Shown one piece after another: positions 1 through 9,457 of a stretch of 64,000 bases of DNA. The stretch covers positions 907,501 to 971,500 of the forward strand of contig NZ_FSRB01000001.1 of assembly GCF_900129635.1 (NCBI RefSeq). Direction: 5' to 3'. The stretch comes from Singulisphaera sp. GP187 (GTDB lineage: Bacteria; Planctomycetota; Planctomycetia; Isosphaerales; Isosphaeraceae). Every line of letters starts with the position of its first letter. Positions within the stretch are counted from its first letter, which is position 1. Made by a program: the position numbers and the translations under genes. The notes beneath the pieces are model-generated. The model was not told the DNA's origin and ran no database searches. It saw only the letters and a list, made by a program, of their open reading frames with translations.

Positions 1-1385
1 AGCACGCTAAAGGCGGCAATCCGGGCGATCTTCGGGCCTTTAAGAAAGAGCGTGGCAAGCTCCGGGCTAAGGATGGGCTTCACCGTAAGCTTGGTGTCTC
101 TGGCCTTGGTGAGCCGGAGAGACTTGGCCTTGCCCGTCTCGGTGCTGTAGGCCGTGACTGTGTCGCCCTCTGGCGAGGAAACCACGATGAGCTTACTGGT
201 TTGTATGTAGCGGGGTCGTTCATTGGCGCCGACTCTGCCCATGCCGCCGCCGAAGCCGCCGGCAGGGCCTCCGGTGTTCTGGGTGGCTGGGGGCATGGAA
301 GCTGGTCGGCTAGCCTTGCTTGGGGCCGGAAGCCCGGCAGGCTGGCGCAGGGACTCCACCTCCGCCCGGAGGTCAGTCAGTTCCTTCTGCAGTTCTGCGT
401 TGAGCCGGGCCGACTCGGCCAGGTCGCCCTGGATCTTGGCTACCGAACGGAACAGTGCCTGCTGGCGGTCGTCAGCCTGGGGCCCGGGCGCGGCCGGCCC
501 CAGACCTCCGCCGGCGCCTCCGAACTGAAACGCGTAGGTCTGCATGCCGCCCAAGGCCAGGACGCAGGCCAGCGTCGCCGCACCGATACTCTTCAGCTTG
601 GAAATCATCATGGCGTGGAGAACTCCCTTGGCGAGGGCGGTGGCCGTGGCCGAGGCCAGGGCAGGCGCCATCGCCTGTCGTGCGGTGAATCCCAGGGATA
701 GCCGAACCGTCGCGTCGATGAGGAGCGAGGAAACAGGCTGCGAGGCGACCGTGGCGGTCAGGGTTGCGTCGTCGGACGTCAGCCCTCGGCTGGATAGCCG
801 ACGTCGCAACTTGTCGCGTGCCCGAGCCAGCCTGCTGCGGACCGTGCCGACGGGCCAGCGGAGCTGCCCCGCGGCCTCCTCATGGGTCAGCCCTTCGAGA
901 TAGCAGAGCACCATCGGCGCCCTCAGCAGCTCGGGCAGGCGGGCCAGCTCTTCATCGAGGACCGCTCGCAACTCGCGCCGTTCGCCCTCGCAGTACGGCG
1001 GCTCGACCCCGGCTTGGGCCGCTGTCGAGTTCTGCTCATGGACGTGTCGCCGAGCGGCGTTGGCCCGAGCCCGGACGGCGACCCGGTGGGCGACCCCGTA
1101 GATCCAGTGACCCAGGAGACCAGCATCGCGGATCGCTTTCGCGCGGCTGACCAGCACCAGGAACGTCGCCTGGAAAGCATCCTCGACGTCGTGCTCGTCG
1201 TGGAGGATGCGGCGGCAGACGCCTAGAACCATTCGCCCATGCCGGGCGACCAGAGCGGCAAATGCCACCTCGTCGCGTTCGACGACGAACTGCTTCAGGA
1301 GCTCGTCGTCGTCCAGGCCCGTGACGGTCCCCCGGTTGAAGACCCGATCCAACTGGCCCAGGATGACCCCCGAGTAGCGGCTCAC
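1..1385 (-). CDS. ECF RNA polymerase sigma factor with membrane-anchored C-terminal extension (3' end outside window)
   Basis: Reads open from a GTG at 1385 to the window edge (about 461 residues, no stop). I chose GTG 1385 over an in-frame ATG at 1436 because GGGAGG lies 9 nt upstream and family members begin with a similar SRYSGVIL-like stretch. Residues about 40-110 match sigma region 2 (DVEDAFQATFLVL) and 145-195 match sigma region 4 (LTHEEAAGQLRWPVGTVRSR). After the sigma module comes a hydrophobic segment at about 263-285, a coiled-coil-like stretch at 310-348, a Gly/Pro-rich linker, and then a beta-rich part (SKLIVVSSPEGDTVTAYS). Known: planctomycetes have many ECF sigmas with such tails. 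Inference: the tail tethers the sigma factor to the membrane and senses or controls release, replacing a separate anti-sigma factor. Confidence 0.9.
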   Translation of the reverse strand, partial: MSRYSGVILGQLDRVFNRGTVTGLDDDELLKQFVVERDEVAFAALVARHGRMVLGVCRRILHDEHDVEDAFQATFLVLVSRAKAIRDAGLLGHWIYGVAHRVAVRARANAARRHVHEQNSTAAQAGVEPPYCEGERRELRAVLDEELARLPELLRAPMVLCYLEGLTHEEAAGQLRWPVGTVRSRLARARDKLRRRLSSRGLTSDDATLTATVASQPVSSLLIDATVRLSLGFTARQAMAPALASATATALAKGVLHAMMISKLKSIGAATLACVLALGGMQTYAFQFGGAGGGLGPAAPGPQADDRQQALFRSVAKIQGDLAESARLNAELQKELTDLRAEVESLRQPAGLPAPSKASRPASMPPATQNTGGPAGGFGGGMGRVGANERPRYIQTSKLIVVSSPEGDTVTAYSTETGKAKSLRLTKARDTKLTVKPILSPELATLFLKGPKIARIAAFSV

Positions 1386-2077
1386 CAGGATATGCCTCCC
1401 GACTTTGACAGCCCGTTCATCCCTGATTCTGCACATGGGGAGATTTCCAATCTCACTTTTTTTCCGGATTTCTCTGGGATTCGTACGGTTTGGCTTGCGA
1501 TGTCTTGTTCCTCCCGGCTTCGTGGAACTTTCTTCGTAAACCTGCGGACGAACCAAAAACGAAAATATCGAACATGCGGGACCCTCCATGGTCCTCTCTC
1601 CGTGGGAGGCATTGTGCACGATGAGGCTGGTCGGAGATTGGCCCGAGGTTATTGCGGAATCAACTGCAAATAATCGCGTTTTGCAATCTTGCGATAGTGC
1701 AAACTTGTGGCTTTGTGAATGATTTGAATATTGTGTGTTGTTGTGGAATGCTGTCGTGTTTGTGCGACGCCATGAGCTGTTCGATTCCAGCCCCAGTGGG
1801 GCTGAACCGGAGTCGCCCCTTGGGTTCCACGACTTGAGGACGATTTTTTCGGAAACCGCCCTATCGAGACGCTGTTATCAATGCCTTGAGGATTCTCACG
1901 CAGGCGGCTCGCTTGCTTGGGAACATTGCAGGATCCGGACCGACCTCGTAAAGTGTGGTGCGGAGGGCGCGAATGATCCGCCTGTTGGTTGTGAGCCGAG
2001 AATCTCCCTTGGATTTTGCATGGGCTCATGCGTCTGGCAAGCCAAGTTGAGTTTGCAATGCAGAGGGATGGAATTCA
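1386..2077. other. Intergenic region, divergent promoters
   Basis: About 690 bp between the divergent sigma factor and P450 genes, lower in GC than the coding DNA. No reading frame looks real. Small inverted repeats are present: CAGCCCCA/TGGGGCTG around 1790-1806 and TTTGCA...TGCAAA around 1680-1702. Promoters for both flanking genes should be here, but I cannot place them with confidence. Confidence 0.4.
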
Positions 2078-3445
2078 ATGAGTGCGGCACTGACGGAACG
2101 GCGCGAGTCTCCTCCCGGTCCGAAGGGAAATTGGTTGACCGGTAACTTGCCCGCCTTCCGTCGCGATCGGCTTGGCTTCTTGACCGATTGCGCTCAAACT
2201 TATGGCGATGTCGTGGCGTTTCGGCTCGGGCCGAGGAAGATGATCCTGGTCAATCATCCCGACCAGGTCGAGGAGGTTCTGGTCACGAATAATCGCCACT
2301 ATATCAAGCACTTTGCGCTGCGGTTGACCGAGAAAACGCTGGGCAACGGTCTCCTCACCAGCGAGAGCGACTTCTGGCGGCGTCAGCGCCGGCTGGCTCA
2401 GCCGGCGTTTCACCGCGACCGGGTCGCCGGACATGCCGCAGTTATGGTCGCCTTCACCGAACGGATGCTCGAGACCTGGAGTTCCGGCCAGGTCTTCGAC
2501 GTCCAGGAAGCGATGATGCGCTTGACCCTGGAGATCATCGCCAAGACCTTGTTCGACGCCGATGTCTCCGGTGAGTCGGCCGGTCTCAGCGCGGCGATGG
2601 AGACGACCCTGCGGAGCTTCACCGAACGCGTCAACCACCTGATTCCCCTGCCTCACTTCCTGCCGACCCCCAGCAACCGGCGGCTCGCTCGCGCGGTGAA
2701 ACGGCTCGATGCGATCATCTTCGAGATCATCGCCCGCCGTCGCGCTTCGGGTGAAGACCGGGGCGATCTCCTCTCGATGCTCTTGAACGCTCAGGACGAG
2801 AACGACGGCGACCGGATGACCGACCGCCAGCTTCGCGATGAGGCGATGACCCTCTTCATGGCCGGCCATGAGACGACCGCCAATACGCTGACGTGGGCCT
2901 GGTACTTGCTTGCGCAACACCCCGAGACCGAGGCCCGGCTCCATGCGGAGCTCGACCAGGTCTTGGGTGACCGTGCCCCGACGCTGGCCGACTTGCACCG
3001 CTTGCCGTTCACCGAGCATGTGATCACCGAGTCGTTGCGGGTCCATCCGACCGTCTGGCTCCTGGGCCGCGAGGCGATCGTGCCGACCGTGGTGGGGGGC
3101 TATCCTGTGCCGGTCGGGACGACCGTTTATATGAGCCAATGGGTCGTGCACCGGGACCCTCGATTCTTCGACGATCCCGAGTCGTTCCGCCCCGAGCGCT
3201 GGCAGGACGGGCTCATGAAGCGGATTCCGCGTTATGCCTATTTTCCGTTCGGCGGCGGACCGAGGATCTGCATCGGGAACAGCTTTGCCCTGATGGAGTC
3301 GGTGCTGCTCCTGGCGACGATCGCGCGGCGGTTCCGCCTGGGTCTGCAGCCGGGGACGAAGGCCAAGCTTTTGCCCACGATGACGCTCCGCGCCGACGGC
3401 GGAATCCCGATGGAGCTGTCGACACGGCGATCGTTGAATTCTTGA
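2078..3445 (+). CDS. Cytochrome P450 monooxygenase
   Basis: 455 residues, the usual bacterial P450 length. Three signatures are in order: the I-helix oxygen-activation motif AGHETT at about 261-266, the K-helix ExxR as ESLR at about 318-321, and the heme-binding loop FGGGPRICIG at about 391-400 with the proximal Cys near 398. The N-terminus has no membrane anchor, so it should be soluble. Overall resemblance is to CYP102/CYP4-like bacterial enzymes that hydroxylate fatty acids or terpenes. The substrate cannot be told from sequence, and no ferredoxin or reductase gene lies nearby, so electrons must come from elsewhere. It converges on the radical SAM gene, ending 8 bp from it. Confidence 0.95.
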   Translation: MSAALTERRESPPGPKGNWLTGNLPAFRRDRLGFLTDCAQTYGDVVAFRLGPRKMILVNHPDQVEEVLVTNNRHYIKHFALRLTEKTLGNGLLTSESDFWRRQRRLAQPAFHRDRVAGHAAVMVAFTERMLETWSSGQVFDVQEAMMRLTLEIIAKTLFDADVSGESAGLSAAMETTLRSFTERVNHLIPLPHFLPTPSNRRLARAVKRLDAIIFEIIARRRASGEDRGDLLSMLLNAQDENDGDRMTDRQLRDEAMTLFMAGHETTANTLTWAWYLLAQHPETEARLHAELDQVLGDRAPTLADLHRLPFTEHVITESLRVHPTVWLLGREAIVPTVVGGYPVPVGTTVYMSQWVVHRDPRFFDDPESFRPERWQDGLMKRIPRYAYFPFGGGPRICIGNSFALMESVLLLATIARRFRLGLQPGTKAKLLPTMTLRADGGIPMELSTRRSLNS

Positions 3446-3452
3446 GATGATG

Positions 3453-4517
3453 TCAATCGAAGAGGGAGAGTTGCTTGGCCCCCGGCTTGCGAAACGCCTC
3501 GGTCGAGAGTCCTGTGCTCCGGCCCGCGAGCCCGGCCTTGCGGCAGGCGAGCGCGAACATCTGGGCGATCATCTCGGCGAATTCACCCTGCCCGCGCATC
3601 CGAGACCCGAACCGCGAGTCATTCATTCGCCCGCCGCGGAGCCCCTTGATTCGTTGGAGCACCTTTTCTTTGCGGTCGGGGAAGTGGCGTGTGAGCCAGT
3701 CGTCGAAGAGCGGGCCGACCCCGAGCGGGAGCCGGATCGGGGTGAAGCCGGCGAACTGGGCTCCGGCCTGGGCCGCGGCGGCGATGATCGCCGGCAGTTC
3801 GTGGTCGGTCAGGCCTGGGATGACCGGCGCAACGAGCACCCCGACCGGGACGCCGGCCGCGGCCAGTTTCGCGATGGCCGCGAGTCGAAACTCCGGAATC
3901 GAGGCGCGGGGCTCGAGGGTTCGGGCCAGTCCGGCGTCGAGCGTGGTGACTGAGAGGAAAACAGCCGCCGCGCGGTGGTTGGCCAACTCGGCCAGGAGGT
4001 CTTGGTCGCGGGTCACCAAGCGGTTCTTGGTGATGATCACGACCGGGTTGCGGAACTCCGCGAGCACCTCAAGGCAGCGTCGGGTGACCCGGAGCCGCCG
4101 TTCCACCGGCTGGTACGCGTCGGTCACGCCGCTGAGGGCAATCGTCTTCGGCTTCCAACGCGGTGAACCCAGCTCGCGACGGAGCAACTCGGGCGCGTCC
4201 TCCTTGACCAGGATCTTGGTCTCGAAGTCGAGGCCCGCCGAAAACCCCAGATACTCATGGGTTGGTCGCGCATAACAATAAATGCAGCCATGCTCACATC
4301 CGCGATAGGGATTGATGCTCGCATCAAAGCCGATATCCGGGCTCTCGTTGGTGGCGATGATCGTTCGGGACGAGTCGTTCAGAAGCTGGGTACTTGGCGC
4401 CGGGACCTCGTCAAGATCCCCGTCGTCCGGCTCGATCTCATGCCAGCGGTTCTCGAACCGGTTCGGTGGGTTGTCGGCGGCTCCTCGGCCGTGGATCGTC
4501 GTCCGCTCTTCACGCAT
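3453..4517 (-). CDS. PA0069-family radical SAM protein
   Basis: 354 residues from ATG 4517, which has GGAG 8 nt upstream; the open frame runs on to 4808 but that extension has no family-like sequence. The [4Fe-4S]-binding motif CxxxCxxC is visible as RGCEHGCIYCYARP (Cys about 74, 78, 81). The conserved surroundings SINPYRGCEHGC and THEYLG and the later ALSGVTDAYQPVERRLRVTR are typical of the PA0069/SplB-like radical SAM family, found in many bacteria but of unproven reaction. Family members resemble spore photoproduct lyase and are sometimes suspected of nucleic-acid repair (established for SplB only). The 3' end lies 8 bp from the convergent P450 gene. Confidence 0.9.
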   Translation of the reverse strand: MREERTTIHGRGAADNPPNRFENRWHEIEPDDGDLDEVPAPSTQLLNDSSRTIIATNESPDIGFDASINPYRGCEHGCIYCYARPTHEYLGFSAGLDFETKILVKEDAPELLRRELGSPRWKPKTIALSGVTDAYQPVERRLRVTRRCLEVLAEFRNPVVIITKNRLVTRDQDLLAELANHRAAAVFLSVTTLDAGLARTLEPRASIPEFRLAAIAKLAAAGVPVGVLVAPVIPGLTDHELPAIIAAAAQAGAQFAGFTPIRLPLGVGPLFDDWLTRHFPDRKEKVLQRIKGLRGGRMNDSRFGSRMRGQGEFAEMIAQMFALACRKAGLAGRSTGLSTEAFRKPGAKQLSLFD

Positions 4518-4810
4518 CGTGTTGGCTCCTCCGGGCTCATCATACCATACAAAAGTACAGGAAAAAGGTGGGTGGGAGGATTGGCAACGATTCGAGGGAG
4601 CACGACGGCGGTTGATTTGGAGGAGTCGACAGGAGCCCTGACTTGTGGCCCTCGAGCGGTCTGGAACTCGGTCGATTTTGGGACTGACGACTTGAACCAG
4701 GCGTGACGAAGGCTTAGTTTGAGGTGTGCTCGCCGATCGATGGCCGCCCCCCCTCCGCGGTGCGAACGGAAAATCAGTGGGCCGAGGCAGATGCCGAATG
4801 AGGGGCAAGC

Positions 4811-7800
4811 ATGACGGCTCCAGAAATCCGAGTCGGCCCCGCGCGTCGAACCTGGGTGGCGGTTTTCACTGTGATCACGGTGGCCCTACTGGCGGGGGGC
4901 TACTGGTATTACCGCGAGGAATCGGACCGAATTCACCAGACGGAATACCAGGCCATCGCCGTCATCGGCGACCTGAAGTCCGGACAGATTCAGCAGTGGC
5001 GGATGGAACGTCTGGCTGATGTCATGGTCCTGGCAAACGACCCCTTCCTGGTCGAGACGGCGAGTGCTTTTTCCCGAGATCCTGCCGCACCGATTCCGTC
5101 CGCTCCAATTCAGAAAATCCTCGAGATCCGGGCCAAGGCTTACGGCTATTCCAACGCCCTTCTGCTCGCTCCGAGCGGGAAGGTCCTGGTCACCACCCAT
5201 CCGGCTCCCGAGTCGGCGGCTAGAGCCACGCAACGGGCGATCGCGGTGGCCCTCGCCAGCCAGGGGCCCGTGCTGTCCGACCTCTTCCTTGGAGCCGACC
5301 AGGTCGTTTCGATCGACGCCGTTCAAGTCGTGCGGAATGCCGAGGGGGCGCCGCTGGCGGTCGTCATTCTCCGCGGTCGTGCGCAGACTTATCTGTATCC
5401 GCTTCTGAATGCTTGGCCCTCGCCCAGTCGAACCGCTGAGACGCTCCTGTTCCAGCGGGAAGGCGAGACTGTCCTCTACCTGAATGAACTGCGCCATCGG
5501 CCGGGCCCGCCCCTGACTCGACGCATACCGATGACGCGGACGGAGGTTCCCACCGTGCAGGCGGCGCTCGGTGGGGAGCGCAAGTTTCAGGGCAAAGACT
5601 ACCGCGGTAATGTGGAGGTGCTGGCCAGCCTACGTTCCATTCCCGGATCATCCTGGTTCATGGCGACCAAGGTGGATGTGGATGAAATCCTCGCCGAGGC
5701 GCGTTACCGGGCCTTCGTCACCAGTCTCACGGTCGCTCTCTTGATCCTGCTGGCCGCGGCGGGGACGGCCTATTTGTATCGTCAGCGGCAGGTGCGGATC
5801 TACCAGGCGCTCTACGAGTCGGAACGCCGCCAGCGGGAGGATCAGCAAGCCTTTCGGACGATCCTCTACAGTATCGGCGACGCCGTGATCACCACGGATC
5901 TCACGTGCCGGGTGCGCGCGATGAACCGGGTGGCGGAACGGCTCACCGGTTGGACCGAGTCGGAGGCGCGGGACAAGCCTCTGGAGGACGTCTTTCGGAC
6001 GATTGACGAGTCGACTCGCGCGGCCGCGGAAAATCTGGTGCTTTCCGTCCAACGCGACGGCCAGTCGGTGCGATTGTCCGACGGAACCCTCCTGACCACC
6101 CGCGATGGGACCGAGCGGCCCATCGCGGAGAGCGCCTCGCCGATTCGCGATGACAACGGTGCGGTCGGCGGGATCGTGCTCGTCTTCAGTGACAAGACCG
6201 TGGAGCATGCGGCCCTCGAGGCGCTTCGGGAGAGTGAAGCACTCTTTCGGCTGGCGCTGGAAAACACTCCCATCGTCATCTTTCAACAAGATCGGGCGTT
6301 GCGCTATACCAAGATTTTCAACCCGACCCCCGGCTTGTCCGCGCAAACGACGCTGGGCAAAACCGACGAAGAACTCTTCGGACCCGAAGAAGCCGCGCGG
6401 CTTGGTGCGATCAAACGCAACGTGATGGCGACCGGCCGGTCGTTTCGTGATTCCTTACAGGGCACGGTTGACGGCAAGGTTTTATTTTTTGATACGACTA
6501 TCGAGCCGCTTCGGGACGCCGCGGGGCGCATTGTCGGGATTACCGGCACCTCGATGGACATCACGGAACGCAAGCTGGCGGAGATCCGGGTCGCCGAGAG
6601 TGAGCGAATCTATCGCGATCTCTTCGAGAATTCGATCGCTGGCATCACTCAGGCACTGCCCGTCGGGCGGCTGCAACGGGTCAACCGAGCGTGTGCCTTG
6701 ATGTATGGATACAGTAGCTCGGAACAAATGATTGCCGAGGTGACGGACATCGCCCAGCAACTCTACGCGTATCCGGAGGAACGGGCCGAGGTGCTCCGGC
6801 TTCTTACCACGGAAGGTGAAATGAAGCCTCGCGAGTTTCTCATGCTCCGGCGCGACGGGTCTCGGTTCTCGGTGCTCATCGCCGCGCGGCAGGTCAGAGA
6901 TGCGAGTGGTAAGCTGCTCTGCTTGCAACATGTGCATATTGATATTTCCGAACAAAAACAGGCCGAGGCCGAATTGCGGACCCGGCAGGATCAGCTCCAT
7001 CACGCGCACCAGATTCTTGATTCCCACATCCAGAACTCACCGCTCGCGGCCGTGGAGTGGGATCGCGATTTCCGGGTTCTCCGCTGGTTCGGCCAGGCGG
7101 AGAAGGTCTTCGGCTGGACCGAGTCGGAAGTGCTGCGCAAACGTCCCGAAGAGTGGCGATTTGTTCATGAGGAGGATGTCGCGGCCGTCACGCAAAAGTT
7201 TACGGGACTCGTGGGTGGTGCCGTGCCCCGGATCGTCTCACTCAACCGAAACTACACGCGCGGTGGCAAGGTGATCGATTGCGAGTGGTATAACTCGTCG
7301 CTGTTCGATGAGAATGGCCAACTTGTCTCCATTCTCTCACTGGTGCTTGACGTCACGGAGCGGCAACGGGCCGAGCGGGTGCTGCGTGAGTTGTCGGGTC
7401 GACTGCTCCATCTTCAAGACGAGGAGCGCCGCCGGATCGCTCGCGAGTTGCACGACAACACCGCGCAGAATCTTGCCGCGATCCATATGAACCTCGGGAT
7501 TCTGGAACGGGCGGTCGCGCCGGACGACGCGCGACACCGCCGTCTCCTGGCGAATTGCGAAAACCTGATCGCTCTGAGTATCCAGGAGATCCGAACCCTT
7601 TCCTATCTGCTCCACCCGCCCTTACTCGACGACTTCGGCCTGGTGCACGCGATGCGTGAGTATGCCGAGGGCTTTTCAGAGCGGAGCGGGATTCGGGTGA
7701 CGCTGGATGCGACCGAAGAGCAGGTCAGGCTCTCCGAACCGATCGAGACGGCCTTGTTTCGTGTGCTCCAGGAAAGTCTGGGTAACGTGCATCGCCACTC

Positions 7801-8083
7801 GGGCAGCCCGGTGGCGTGCGTCCGCCTGACGCGCGATGAGGAACAAGTCCGCCTGGAAATTCGGGACGAAGGCCGAGGCTTGCCCCCCGGCCTGGTGATT
7901 TGCGGTGTTGCCCTTGCCGGCAACGCGGGCGTCGGTCTGCTTGGCATGAGGGAACGCGTGCAGCAACTGGGCGGTCGCCTGGAACTCGAATCGGGCTTGC
8001 CTGGCACGCGGGTGCGGGTCATTCTCCCCATCAAGCCGTCGGGGCACTTGACTCAGGCATGTACGACAAGTTTTGAAATCTAA
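4811..8083 (+). CDS. Membrane-bound multi-PAS sensor histidine kinase (NarL/HisKA_3 type)
   Basis: 1090 residues. Order of domains: transmembrane segment about 14-36, extracellular Cache-like sensor about 40-300, second membrane segment about 303-326, then four PAS domains (about 345-460, 470-590, 597-715, 735-855; several end in the D-I-T-E/S-x-K/R PAC signature), HisKA_3 dimerisation/phosphoacceptor domain near 866-935 with the His in RELHDNTAQNLAA, and a C-terminal HATPase domain with DEGRGLPPG and GLLGMRERV motifs. The HDxxxQ-type H-box and short ATPase domain place it in the NarX/DesK class, whose partners are LuxR/NarL-type response regulators. No response regulator gene is present in the window, so the partner is encoded elsewhere. 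The start ATG sits about 293 bp from the divergent radical SAM gene. Confidence 0.93.
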   Translation: MTAPEIRVGPARRTWVAVFTVITVALLAGGYWYYREESDRIHQTEYQAIAVIGDLKSGQIQQWRMERLADVMVLANDPFLVETASAFSRDPAAPIPSAPIQKILEIRAKAYGYSNALLLAPSGKVLVTTHPAPESAARATQRAIAVALASQGPVLSDLFLGADQVVSIDAVQVVRNAEGAPLAVVILRGRAQTYLYPLLNAWPSPSRTAETLLFQREGETVLYLNELRHRPGPPLTRRIPMTRTEVPTVQAALGGERKFQGKDYRGNVEVLASLRSIPGSSWFMATKVDVDEILAEARYRAFVTSLTVALLILLAAAGTAYLYRQRQVRIYQALYESERRQREDQQAFRTILYSIGDAVITTDLTCRVRAMNRVAERLTGWTESEARDKPLEDVFRTIDESTRAAAENLVLSVQRDGQSVRLSDGTLLTTRDGTERPIAESASPIRDDNGAVGGIVLVFSDKTVEHAALEALRESEALFRLALENTPIVIFQQDRALRYTKIFNPTPGLSAQTTLGKTDEELFGPEEAARLGAIKRNVMATGRSFRDSLQGTVDGKVLFFDTTIEPLRDAAGRIVGITGTSMDITERKLAEIRVAESERIYRDLFENSIAGITQALPVGRLQRVNRACALMYGYSSSEQMIAEVTDIAQQLYAYPEERAEVLRLLTTEGEMKPREFLMLRRDGSRFSVLIAARQVRDASGKLLCLQHVHIDISEQKQAEAELRTRQDQLHHAHQILDSHIQNSPLAAVEWDRDFRVLRWFGQAEKVFGWTESEVLRKRPEEWRFVHEEDVAAVTQKFTGLVGGAVPRIVSLNRNYTRGGKVIDCEWYNSSLFDENGQLVSILSLVLDVTERQRAERVLRELSGRLLHLQDEERRRIARELHDNTAQNLAAIHMNLGILERAVAPDDARHRRLLANCENLIALSIQEIRTLSYLLHPPLLDDFGLVHAMREYAEGFSERSGIRVTLDATEEQVRLSEPIETALFRVLQESLGNVHRHSGSPVACVRLTRDEEQVRLEIRDEGRGLPPGLVICGVALAGNAGVGLLGMRERVQQLGGRLELESGLPGTRVRVILPIKPSGHLTQACTTSFEI

Positions 8084-8117
8084 ATGGTTTTGATTAGTTA
8101 AAGGGCGAGCGAATCCA

Positions 8118-8236
8118 ATTGGGTAATTGCAACGCTCCGCGCGTCGGGGGTTGGGGCTGGCCGGCAAGCCAGCGGGCGATCACGGGGTAGGTTTGTTCGC
8201 GGGAGTTCAGGCCGACCAGACTGTCGTCATGGCCCG
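8118..8236 (-). pseudogene. Truncated copy of the end of the alpha/beta hydrolase gene
   Basis: This 119-bp stretch matches 18884-19002, the last ~35 codons plus downstream bases of the hydrolase gene at 18902-20212, with about six differences. On the minus strand it reads GHDDSLVGLNSREQTYPVIA and continues past the place where the intact gene has its stop, because that stop codon is changed. The match ends abruptly at 8236, where a palindromic repeat begins. It has no start and no upstream coding part, so it is a duplicated gene remnant. Confidence 0.85.
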
Positions 8237-8305
8237 GCGAATAAAGGGGGATATTGCAAATATCGATAGTTGTCGATAATCGCTATGTCTCCCTTTATTT
8301 GCCCC
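8237..8305. repeat. Palindromic dispersed repeat, copy 1
   Basis: Imperfect inverted repeat of about 2 x 33 bases centred near 8270 (TATCGATAGTTGTCGATAAT), flanked by GGCGAATAAAGG on the left and CCTTTATTTGCC on the right. The core CGATTATCGAYARCTGYCGA recurs at 12811-12904 and 32711-32771. It begins exactly where the hydrolase remnant stops, which suggests the element took part in the rearrangement. Confidence 0.8.
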
Positions 8306-8469
8306 CATCGACGGCCTCATGTTAGTGATTGGGTGATCCAGCGGTGGAATCGTGATCGACCCGACATCCTGATTTGTTACTACACACGGGCTGACGTACG
8401 CTCGCGTGAAATTGGAACTCCTTGGTACCATGAGGGCCGATCGTCACGTGATTCACGGGAGGGACGCCG

Positions 8470-8973
8470 GTGACAAGCCTGTTGAAACGATTCCCGATTC
8501 GGATCTGGTTCATCCAATTGGTCATCCTCACGGTAGCCGTAATACTCGGATTCGTCCTCTACCTTGATCCCCATCCCGACTGGCCGACCCTTGGTATCAT
8601 ACTTCTCGCTCTTATCCCGTTTTATCTTCTCAAGCTCTGGCTATTGACCAAGGCCCCTTGGTCGGCAAGAGTCTTCGCAATCGGCTTTCTCATTGGTGGT
8701 GTCGTCGAATTCTCGTCTTTGGACCACTCGATCAGCCGCGACCGCCTTCGGCTCACACCTGGATTCTGGACGCCGGAAGGCTGGTATCCGTTGGCATTCC
8801 CGGCGGAACGCCTCCTCGTTCATTCAGGCTATCTAACCGTTTCCGAGGCATTCTGGCCCTCGTTCTTCATCGGTTTGACGATTTCGGGCCTCGTGTGTGG
8901 TATCCTCACGCTTGGAATCTACCTGGCTCTGCGTCATCAGCGGGCCAAGAAGCTTCTGGTCAGTCGTCAATAG
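8470..8973 (+). CDS. Hypothetical membrane protein
   Basis: 167 residues starting with GTG at 8470, with GGGAGGGACGCC just upstream as ribosome binding site. Four hydrophobic segments are visible: about 12-32, 41-60, 65-82 and 130-152, with a polar loop (about 83-128) between the third and fourth. I recognise no family. It lies alone between mobile-DNA remnants, so it could be a cargo gene. The GTG start, the good ribosome binding site and the clear membrane topology favour a real gene. Confidence 0.6.
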   Translation: MTSLLKRFPIRIWFIQLVILTVAVILGFVLYLDPHPDWPTLGIILLALIPFYLLKLWLLTKAPWSARVFAIGFLIGGVVEFSSLDHSISRDRLRLTPGFWTPEGWYPLAFPAERLLVHSGYLTVSEAFWPSFFIGLTISGLVCGILTLGIYLALRHQRAKKLLVSRQ

Positions 8974-9235
8974 CTGGTCCAGAACCTCCTCTGTCGCACT
9001 GTGACGATCGATGCCACGAGATTCGAGAGACATCGAGCCATGCGATGCCAATCACCTTGGTGTGGGGGCCGGTCGCGTCCCGGACGCCCATGACCGGCGC
9101 GCCACCGAACAGGATCAGACCATCGAGCGGGGCCCGGTTGACGCAGAACCGGCCAGACGGGATGGGGAAGGGTTGGTCAGCGGAGTCGGCATCATCCACC
9201 ATGCCCAACCACCGCGTAAACGCTCGCCGTGTACG

Positions 9236-9457
9236 TCAAGACCTTGCCCTGCGGCCACGGGCCATGGATAGGCGTGCCTTGGTCACTTGGATTCGCCCCT
9301 CATCCCGTAGTGGCTTGAGGCTTCTGTCCACGTAACCGACGCTCAGCCGATCGTGAAGCCCGTGCCAGATGTCCGACCGGCTGAGAGGCCCATGCTCCGC
9401 GATGTAAGCGAGAACCACGGCCTTGTACGCCTGAAGCGTGTGCGTCCGGCGGACCAC
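9236..9457 (-). CDS. Small winged-helix-like protein, possibly a remnant
   Basis: About 73 residues from GTG 9457. The sequence THTLQAYKAVVLAYIAEHG, then SRSDIWHGLHDRLSVGYVDR and SLKPLRDEGRIQVTKARLSM, has the alternation of helices and a beta-hairpin expected of a winged helix: AEHGPLSRSDIW as helices 1-2, YVDRSLKPLRDEGRI as recognition helix and wing. It resembles DNA-binding domains that test a second allele-like partner (inference). The frame is open upstream for about 25 more residues without an ATG or GTG, so the 5' end may be lost. No partner gene is evident. Confidence 0.45.
   Translation of the reverse strand: MVRRTHTLQAYKAVVLAYIAEHGPLSRSDIWHGLHDRLSVGYVDRSLKPLRDEGRIQVTKARLSMARGRRARS

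Noticed and set aside
1775..1800. tRNA-like TTCGATTCC at 1779
   Set aside because: Neighbouring bases do not form a T-arm; it belongs to a small inverted repeat.
2075..3151. Long open frame opposite the P450 gene
   Set aside because: It lies wholly antisense to a well-supported P450 gene and its composition is the mirror image of GC-rich codon bias; no family motif.
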